10,889 nucleotides of DNA from Clostridia bacterium (GTDB lineage: Bacteria > Bacillota_A > Clostridia > Oscillospirales > CAG-272), in assembly GCA_017630995.1 (NCBI GenBank), contig JAGBUD010000172.1, positions 1 through 10,889 of the forward strand. Direction: 5' to 3'. How positions within the stretch are numbered: the first letter of the stretch is position 1; each line of letters opens with the position of its first letter. Below the pieces are notes generated by a model that was not told the DNA's origin, did not search any database, and saw only the letters and a list, made by a program, of their open reading frames with translations. Positions 6,551 to 10,889 of the stretch are shown here, piece by piece. The position numbers and the translations under genes are program-made.

Positions 6551-7300
6551 TTAATTAGCGGGAGCTGCGTAAACCTCGCCATACTTTTCGAAGATTTCCT
6601 TGATTGTTCCGTCTTCGATAAGCTTGTTAAGGATAACGTTGATCTTTTCAACAAGCTCCTCGTCTTCAAAGTTGAATGCGAAAGCATAAGGCTCTTCAGT
6701 CATTTTTTCGGAGAGAATAACTACGTCTTCGTCACCCTCGCACATCTGCTTTGCGGTAAGGTCGTCAACAACCCAAGCATCAACCGCACCGGTGGTAAGA
6801 GCAAGCTTAGCGTCACCGTTTGCTTCGAAGCTGGAAACCTGGTAGCCGTTCTTGTTGCAGAAGTCGTCAGCGGTGGTACCGAGCTGAACGGAAACCTTCT
6901 TGCCCTCAAGGTCTGCTTTAGACTGAATAGCGCTGTCGGCAGCAACAACAATAGCCTGTGCTGCTACGTAATAAGCATCGGTGAAGAGAACGCTCTCTGC
7001 ACGCTCGGGAGTAACGGTTATGCCGGACATACCGCAGTCATACTTACCGGTTTCAATGCCGGGAAGAACGGATTCGAAAATGATCTGCTCAAAAACAAGC
7101 TCGTAGTTAAGCTCTTTGCAAATCTTTTCCATAATCTCAACCTCGATACCAACAACCTCGCCGCCTTCAAGGCTCTCAAAGGGAGGGAAGTCGGGAGAGG
7201 TAGCTACAACGAGCTTGCCGTCGTATCCGCAAGATGTAAGGCCAATAGCAAGTGTGAAGCAAAGTGCAACACAAAGAATAAGTGAAAGAATCTTTTTCAT
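6551..7300 (-). CDS. Amino acid ABC transporter substrate-binding lipoprotein (family 3)
   Basis: A 249-residue extracellular binding protein of solute-binding family 3. The signal peptide ends in lipobox L-T-S-C with C24 for lipid attachment. The mature part opens with the typical V-V-A-T-S-P-D-F-P-P-F-E strand. It contains M-S-G-I-T-V-T-P-E-R at 91-100, where the Arg normally grips the ligand alpha-carboxylate, and V-V-D-D at 177-180, where an Asp normally binds the alpha-amino group. So an L-amino acid ligand is expected, but side-chain specificity cannot be read here. It is the first gene of the operon, with a weak AAGGA site at 7311-7315 and a good promoter about 50 bp upstream. Link to argF and ARG-box-like sites suggests a basic amino acid or citrulline. 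Confidence 0.94.
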   Translation of the reverse strand: MKKILSLILCVALCFTLAIGLTSCGYDGKLVVATSPDFPPFESLEGGEVVGIEVEIMEKICKELNYELVFEQIIFESVLPGIETGKYDCGMSGITVTPERAESVLFTDAYYVAAQAIVVAADSAIQSKADLEGKKVSVQLGTTADDFCNKNGYQVSSFEANGDAKLALTTGAVDAWVVDDLTAKQMCEGDEDVVILSEKMTEEPYAFAFNFEDEELVEKINVILNKLIEDGTIKEIFEKYGEVYAAPAN

Positions 7301-7349
7301 TTTGTTTGTTTCCTTTTTGTAATTTGTAATTTGAATTTTTGATGTTCAC

Positions 7350-7378
7350 ATTGTATCACATTCAGAATAATTATGCAA
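7350..7378 (-). promoter_or_regulatory. Sigma-A type promoter of the transporter-argF operon
   Basis: On the minus strand, -35 TTGCAT (7373-7378) and -10 TACAAT (7350-7355) are separated by exactly 17 bp. A TG dinucleotide one base before the -10 makes it an extended -10 promoter. Transcription would begin near 7343, giving a leader of about 40 nt before the binding-protein ATG at 7300. Confidence 0.75.
7364..7377. promoter_or_regulatory. ARG-box-like operator overlapping the -35 element
   Basis: AGAATAATTATGCA matches the palindromic ArgR/AhrC half-site pattern TGAATwwwwATTCA (recalled from enteric and Bacillus arginine regulons) at 12 of 14 positions. It overlaps the -35 box, a typical place for repression. 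The AT-rich surroundings raise the chance of a fortuitous match. Confidence 0.5.
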
Positions 7379-7471
7379 TAGGTTTTTGTAAATTTTTTTA
7401 AATTTGTCGTATTTTTATATTATATTACCCAAGAACAATGCGGTGATTTGTGCAAAATCACAAGCTATAAA

Positions 7472-7485
7472 AGAATAAATATTCA
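7472..7485. promoter_or_regulatory. Second ARG-box-like palindrome, upstream
   Basis: AGAATAAATATTCA matches TGAATwwwwATTCA at 13 of 14 positions. It lies 108 bp upstream of the promoter-overlapping site, centre to centre. Further ATTCA half-sites follow at 7500-7504 and 7510-7514, and the 13-mer AATATTCATTTTT occurs twice (7478 and 7497, 19 bp apart). Paired distant operators are known for ArgR/AhrC-controlled genes. Confidence 0.45.
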
Positions 7486-7545
7486 TTTTTCTAAATAATA
7501 TTCATTTTTATTCATAGAAAGTCAATGATTGCGATTTTGTTTTAT

Positions 7546-7585
7546 AAAAGGAAAAACGAGAATGCATGGGAAAATGCACTCTCGT
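7546..7585 (-). terminator. Intrinsic terminator after the hydrolase gene
   Basis: On the minus strand a 12-bp stem, ACGAGAGTGCAT (complement of 7574-7585) with ATGCATTCTCGT (complement of 7556-7567), has one G-T wobble and a 6-nt loop. The run TTTTTCCTTTT (complement of 7546-7555) follows. It begins 13 bp beyond the hydrolase stop. Confidence 0.88.
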
Positions 7586-7598
7586 CTCTATTATAATA

Positions 7599-8330
7599 TC
7601 ATATGTAGTGTTTTTCAACGAATTCGATTATCGGGGTGTTATCGGGAAGGCAGTGGGGATGATGTCCAACGCCTTTTTTCATAGCGATCTCGATTGTGCC
7701 GTTGTTTTCCTTGTAGTACTTTTCGAGGTGTGCTCCGTTTTCCGTATAGGGAACAACCTCGTCTGAATCACCTGCCGCCATAAAAATCGGAATGTTGTTT
7801 TTAAGAAGGTCGGGAACTCTGTCTATCGGGTGATTTCTGTAATTGAGAAGCTCGGAGAGGGTGATTTTTGTTGCGTTATAAAATTCTCCCCAAAAATCCT
7901 CCGGCATTTTCTCCTCGTTTCCAACGTATGCAGGGCAGCTCAAGAGATTGGTTACGGGAGCGTCTACGAACATAGCCGCAACTCTTTGGGGATATTTTGC
8001 GGCAAAGTAGATTGATTGAAGTCCGCCGCAGCTCATACCAACGGTAACGCATTTCTCGTTAAGGGCGTAATTTTCCTTGAGGAAGTCAGCAAGTGCAAGC
8101 TTTGCCTCGTCATCGGCATCAACGTGCCATCTGGTTTGGTTTTCAATATAAGCAACGTGGTATCCTTTATTGAGCATTTCAATCTCGAATTCGGGAAACG
8201 CGTCTGCATATTCGGTTTTTAGGAGCCATTTTCCGTTTGGCGTGGAATTTGGGCAAATAAGTCTTGCGTATCTTCCAAAAACCGTGAATTCCAAGCATTT
8301 AAAACCAAATTTTTCGGTGATGTTTTCCAT
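7599..8330 (-). CDS. Alpha/beta hydrolase, probable esterase or acyl hydrolase
   Basis: A 243-residue cytoplasmic protein with no signal peptide. The nucleophile elbow G-M-S-C-G has Ser100. A likely acid residue is D190 in G-D-S-D-E-V-V-P, and the likely catalytic His is H223 in G-V-G-H-H-P-H. The order and spacing of this triad fit the alpha/beta hydrolase fold; the substrate is unknown. The G-H-H-P-H ending followed by P-I-I-E-F-V is common in hydrolases of carbohydrate-utilisation loci, so deacylation of a sugar or peptide derivative is possible but unproven. The start has AAGGA at 8339-8343, 8 nt upstream. It follows the AraC-type regulator by 36 bp on the same strand and ends at a terminator, so the two are probably one transcript. 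Confidence 0.85.
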   Translation of the reverse strand: MENITEKFGFKCLEFTVFGRYARLICPNSTPNGKWLLKTEYADAFPEFEIEMLNKGYHVAYIENQTRWHVDADDEAKLALADFLKENYALNEKCVTVGMSCGGLQSIYFAAKYPQRVAAMFVDAPVTNLLSCPAYVGNEEKMPEDFWGEFYNATKITLSELLNYRNHPIDRVPDLLKNNIPIFMAAGDSDEVVPYTENGAHLEKYYKENNGTIEIAMKKGVGHHPHCLPDNTPIIEFVEKHYI

Positions 8331-8366
8331 AATATTATTCCTTATTTAATATAGGATTTTGACTAT

Positions 8367-9218
8367 TTAAATGTTCAAGTGCTCTGCGTTGCGGTAATTT
8401 CCGGGGGAACGGTTACGGATTTTCTTGAAAACTCTGTTGAAATAGGAGATTGAGGAAAATCCAACCGCTTCGGATATTTCAAGAATTGATTTTCTTGTTG
8501 ATGTCAAAAGCTTTTCGGCTTTGCAAACGCGAACGAAATTAAGGTATTCGGTGAACGTTGCACCTGTGGCGGTTTTGAAAATTCTGCAGAAATAGCTCGC
8601 GTCAAAATTGAGAATGGCGCTCGCGTCCTCAAGGGTTATGTTATCTGCATAGTTTTTATTTATGAACTCAAGTGCGGGGAGAATCTTTTGAACCTCTTTT
8701 GTTGCAAAATATCTCTCCGTATCAAGCATAATGCCGCAGCGGTAGAGGATTCCGAGAATTTTGAATATCTCGGAACGAACGTAGATTTCAAAGGCCTTTT
8801 GCTTTTTATTCACCTCGTCGGAAAGGCGGGTGAGCGAATCGAAAAGGTCTTTGTTATTAATAACCTTTATTTTTGATTCCGAAAGGTTATTAAACTTAAC
8901 CGAATATTTTATGACCTTTGTGATGTGTGAATTCAAAAAGTCGTTTTCTCGGAACTGAATGAGGCCCGATATAGTTGGCTCTGTGCAGCGCGTGCTATGG
9001 GGAACACCCGAATTGACGAAGATAACCTCGCCGCTTTTGGCGTAGTATTCCTCGCCGTCAACCTTAATGGCAAGGCAACCCTCGTAAACGGGTATAAACT
9101 CTAATTCGTCGTGGTAATGAATTCCGACGATAGGGCCGATTTTCATTTTCTCCGTTCGATTTCCCGACGTGTGTATCGGGAGCGTGCTGATAGAGCTTTT
9201 TACTTTTTCATTAAGCAT
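8367..9218 (-). CDS. AraC family transcriptional regulator with cupin sensor domain
   Basis: A 283-residue DNA-binding regulator. Residues about 20-95 form an AraC-type cupin, with H-Y-H-D-E-L-E-F at 34-41 and a G-E-V-I-F-V-N...P-H stretch at 63-74. It probably binds a small ligand, often a sugar. Residues about 180-280 form the paired helix-turn-helix domain: the first helix pair is around 195-216. The second carries I-S-E-A-V-G-F-S-S-I-S-Y-F-N-R-V-F-K-K at 248-266, then S-P-G-N-Y-R. The start at 9218 lies only 9 bp after the pyrB stop and has no clear ribosome binding site, so expression may be weak or coupled to pyrB. The neighbouring hydrolase is a plausible target. A link to pyrimidine control would be unusual; the gene may simply be read through from pyrEB. 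Confidence 0.92.
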   Translation of the reverse strand: MLNEKVKSSISTLPIHTSGNRTEKMKIGPIVGIHYHDELEFIPVYEGCLAIKVDGEEYYAKSGEVIFVNSGVPHSTRCTEPTISGLIQFRENDFLNSHITKVIKYSVKFNNLSESKIKVINNKDLFDSLTRLSDEVNKKQKAFEIYVRSEIFKILGILYRCGIMLDTERYFATKEVQKILPALEFINKNYADNITLEDASAILNFDASYFCRIFKTATGATFTEYLNFVRVCKAEKLLTSTRKSILEISEAVGFSSISYFNRVFKKIRNRSPGNYRNAEHLNI

Positions 9219-9227
9219 TTTATACTA

Positions 9228-10283
9228 TTATATCTTCTTGGCTTCGGCGTCGCAGTAGATGCACTTTGTTCCCGCGAACAGCTTTTTAATTCCTCTTTCC
9301 GCATTGGTTATGCAGTGCGGATTTTTGCAAGCAAGGCTCGGGTTTTCTTTGCCTTGCGGGCGGGTTTCTGCCTTGTCCTTTTCGGATAAGAGCATAAGAA
9401 TAAGAGCCATTCTTATATATCTGCCGTTTGCCGCTTGGGTGAAATAATCCGCTCTCGGATCATCGTCAACGTCCGTGCTGATTTCGTTAACGCGGGGCAG
9501 GGGATGCATTACGGAAAGGGTGGGCTTTGCAGATTCGAGCTTCTTTGCATCAAGCACGTAGGAATCCTTGAGCTTTTCGTATTCTTCCTTTGATTCAAAG
9601 CGCTCTCCCTGTATTCTTGTCATATAAAGAATATCAAGCGCACCTATTTCGTCTTCAAGGCTCGTCACCTCGCGGTATTCCTTTCCGCAAAGAAAATCGT
9701 TCTTTACGTAATCGGGAATTTTAAGCTCAGCGGGAGATATGAAAACGAAGCTAACGTTTTCGTATCTGGACATTGCTGCGATGAGCGAATGAACGGTTCT
9801 GCCGTATTTGAGGTCACCGCAAACGCCGAGAACGAGGTTATCGAGTCTGCCGAATTTTCTCTTTATCGTGAGAAGGTCGGTAAGAGTTTGTGTGGGGTGA
9901 AAATGTCCACCGTCACCTGCGTTGATAATAGGGACGGAGGAGCTTTCCTTTGCAACTATGGGCGCGCCCTCTTTGGGGTGGCGCATAGCTATGATATCGG
10001 AGTATGCGCTAACCATTCTGATAGTATCGGAAACGGTTTCTCCCTTTGTAACCGAGGAGGAGCCTGCATTATCAAATCCGAGAACGTTTCCGCCAAGGCT
10101 CATCATTGCTGACGTAAAGCTGAGGCGAGTTCTGGTTGAGGGCTCAAAGAAAAGCGCACCGAGTATTCTTCCGCTTGCCGCAGAAGAATATTTTTCGGGG
10201 TGTGATATCATATCGGAGGCTGTGTCGATAAGAGAATCTATCTCTTCTGTGGACAAGTCGAGAATATCAATTAAATTTCTCAT
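9228..10283 (-). CDS. pyrB: Aspartate carbamoyltransferase with C-terminal PyrI-like zinc tail
   Basis: Catalyses carbamoyl phosphate plus aspartate to carbamoyl-aspartate, the committed step of pyrimidine synthesis. Catalytic motifs are complete: F-E-P-S-T-R-T-R-L-S-F (46-56, with S-T-R-T-R at 49-53), the 80s-loop S-S-V-T-K-G-E-T with K80, H-P-T-Q at 129-132, G-D-L-K-Y-G-R-T-V-H-S, and M-H-P-L-P-R-V-N-E-I. Catalytic chains are usually about 305-310 residues; this one has 351. The extra tail holds C319-x4-C324 and C341-x2-C344, and C-K-N-P-H-C-I-T resembles the C-P-N-S-N-C-I-S zinc site of the E. coli regulatory chain PyrI. The nucleotide-binding domain of PyrI is absent. No separate pyrI is in the window. 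The start is ATG at 10283, 3 bp after the pyrE stop. This suggests catalytic trimers stabilised by a zinc tail without CTP/ATP control, by inference. Confidence 0.95.
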   Translation of the reverse strand: MRNLIDILDLSTEEIDSLIDTASDMISHPEKYSSAASGRILGALFFEPSTRTRLSFTSAMMSLGGNVLGFDNAGSSSVTKGETVSDTIRMVSAYSDIIAMRHPKEGAPIVAKESSSVPIINAGDGGHFHPTQTLTDLLTIKRKFGRLDNLVLGVCGDLKYGRTVHSLIAAMSRYENVSFVFISPAELKIPDYVKNDFLCGKEYREVTSLEDEIGALDILYMTRIQGERFESKEEYEKLKDSYVLDAKKLESAKPTLSVMHPLPRVNEISTDVDDDPRADYFTQAANGRYIRMALILMLLSEKDKAETRPQGKENPSLACKNPHCITNAERGIKKLFAGTKCIYCDAEAKKI

Positions 10284-10286
10284 AAT

Positions 10287-10889
10287 TTAAGCGTTAGCTC
10301 CGTAAACGGTGAGGTAATTTTTAATTCTTTCAACGTTTTCCTTGTTTGCGGGATCTTCTTCGAGGTATTCGATAATATCGTATACGTCAACAACGGAATA
10401 AACGGGGAAGCCAAACTCTTCCTCAATTTCAACCATTGCGCCCTTTTCGCCCTTACCCTTTTCCTTGCGGTCAACCATAACGAACGTAGCCGCAACCTTA
10501 ACTCCGGGAAGAGCCGCGCCGATTATATCCATGGTTTCGCGGATAGCGGTTCCTGCGGTAATAACGTCCTCAACGATAACTACCTCTTCGTCTGCTGTGG
10601 GCTTGTAGCCAACGAAAATGCCGCCCTCTCCGTGATCCTTAACCTCTTTTCTGTTGAAGAAGAAAGGAAGATTGAGTCCCTCTGCGCTGAGCGCGATAGA
10701 AGCGGAAACCGCGATAGAAATTCCCTTGTATGCGGGGCCGTAAAGAGCAGCCTGCTTCTTGCCGAGCTTATCAAGGTAAGCCTTTGCGTAGAACTGACCG
10801 AGCTTTGCAATGTTTTCTCCCGTCTTGATTTCACCTGCGTTTATGAAGTAGGGGATCTTTCTTCCGCTCTTTGCGGTGAAATCTCCGAA
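10287..10889 (-). CDS. pyrE: Orotate phosphoribosyltransferase (5' end outside window)
   Basis: Converts orotate and PRPP to OMP in pyrimidine synthesis. The reading frame is open to the right edge, so 200 residues are visible and the start lies beyond the window. The visible part opens with F-G-D-F-T-A-K-S-G-R-K-I-P-Y-F, a segment found near the N-terminus of PyrE. It then has the flexible catalytic loop N-R-K-E-V-K-D-H-G-E-G-G and the PRPP-binding motif V-V-I-V-E-D-V-I-T-A-G-T-A. An internal ATG at 10532 lies past these motifs and is not a credible start. Full-length family members have about 210-225 residues, so only a short N-terminal part is missing. pyrB follows after 3 bp, so the two genes form an operon whose promoter lies outside the window. 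Confidence 0.96.
   Translation of the reverse strand, partial: FGDFTAKSGRKIPYFINAGEIKTGENIAKLGQFYAKAYLDKLGKKQAALYGPAYKGISIAVSASIALSAEGLNLPFFFNRKEVKDHGEGGIFVGYKPTADEEVVIVEDVITAGTAIRETMDIIGAALPGVKVAATFVMVDRKEKGKGEKGAMVEIEEEFGFPVYSVVDVYDIIEYLEEDPANKENVERIKNYLTVYGANA

Larger units (their letters stand above)
7301..7598. other. AT-rich gene-free stretch between two minus-strand blocks
   Basis: No protein-coding gene is visible in these 298 bp. From left to right on the + strand it holds the transporter operon leader and promoter, the first ARG-box-like site, and a small 7-bp hairpin (GTGATTT 7443-7449 with AAATCAC 7455-7461) of unknown role. The second ARG-box-like site with ATTCA repeats and the terminator of the hydrolase gene follow. 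Confidence 0.7.

Noticed and set aside
7478..7514. ATTCA repeats as a CRISPR-like array
   Set aside because: Units are too short, there are no spacers of uniform length, and no cas genes are present.
9227..9255. Perfect TATAAT on the minus strand just before the AraC gene as its promoter
   Set aside because: No acceptable -35 at 16-18 bp spacing, and the sequence is in an AT-rich stop-codon junction.
10532..10532. Internal ATG as the start of a short pyrE
   Set aside because: The frame is open to the right edge, and the upstream part encodes the catalytic loop and PRPP motif.

Overview
The window looks like a chromosome segment of an anaerobic, fermentative member of the Clostridia (Bacillota), probably an uncultured gut-type lineage. 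The reasons are the clostridial rnf gene order (...G-E-A-B), a cysteine-rich multi-cluster RnfB, the NusG-domain-II and 'Gx transporter' pair beside rnf, strong AGGAGG ribosome binding sites, and moderate GC content with AT-rich intergenic DNA. The species cannot be named from the sequence alone.

Left block, + strand (1-3626): the 3' end of rnfG, then rnfE, rnfA and rnfB, tightly packed with overlaps. These encode subunits of the Rnf complex, a membrane ferredoxin:NAD+ oxidoreductase coupled to ion transport. A 90-bp repeat-rich palindromic spacer follows. Next come a small membrane-anchored NusG-domain-II protein and a Gx-family membrane protein. A strong hairpin with T-runs on both sides closes this block and also serves the convergent block.

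Middle block, - strand (7378 down to 3654): a likely operon reading promoter, amino-acid-binding lipoprotein, terminator-like hairpin, permease, ATPase, ornithine carbamoyltransferase (argF). The permease carries an unusual N-terminal lipoprotein-type extracellular domain. Two palindromes close to the ArgR/AhrC 'ARG box' lie upstream, one over the -35 element. Together with argF, they suggest an arginine-repressor-controlled uptake system for arginine, ornithine or citrulline.

Right block, - strand (10889 down to 7546): pyrE (5' end outside the window), pyrB, an AraC-family regulator and an alpha/beta hydrolase, closely spaced and ending in a hairpin terminator. PyrB has a C-terminal four-cysteine tail that resembles the zinc domain of the ATCase regulatory chain PyrI, without PyrI's nucleotide-binding domain.

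I saw no mobile elements, CRISPR arrays, tRNA or rRNA genes. The oddities most worth a second look are the PyrB-zinc-tail fusion, the lipoprotein-permease fusion, the ARG-box-like sites, the RnfG variant with a C-terminal membrane helix, and the repeat-rich palindrome after rnfB. None of them amounts to a clearly new multi-gene system.
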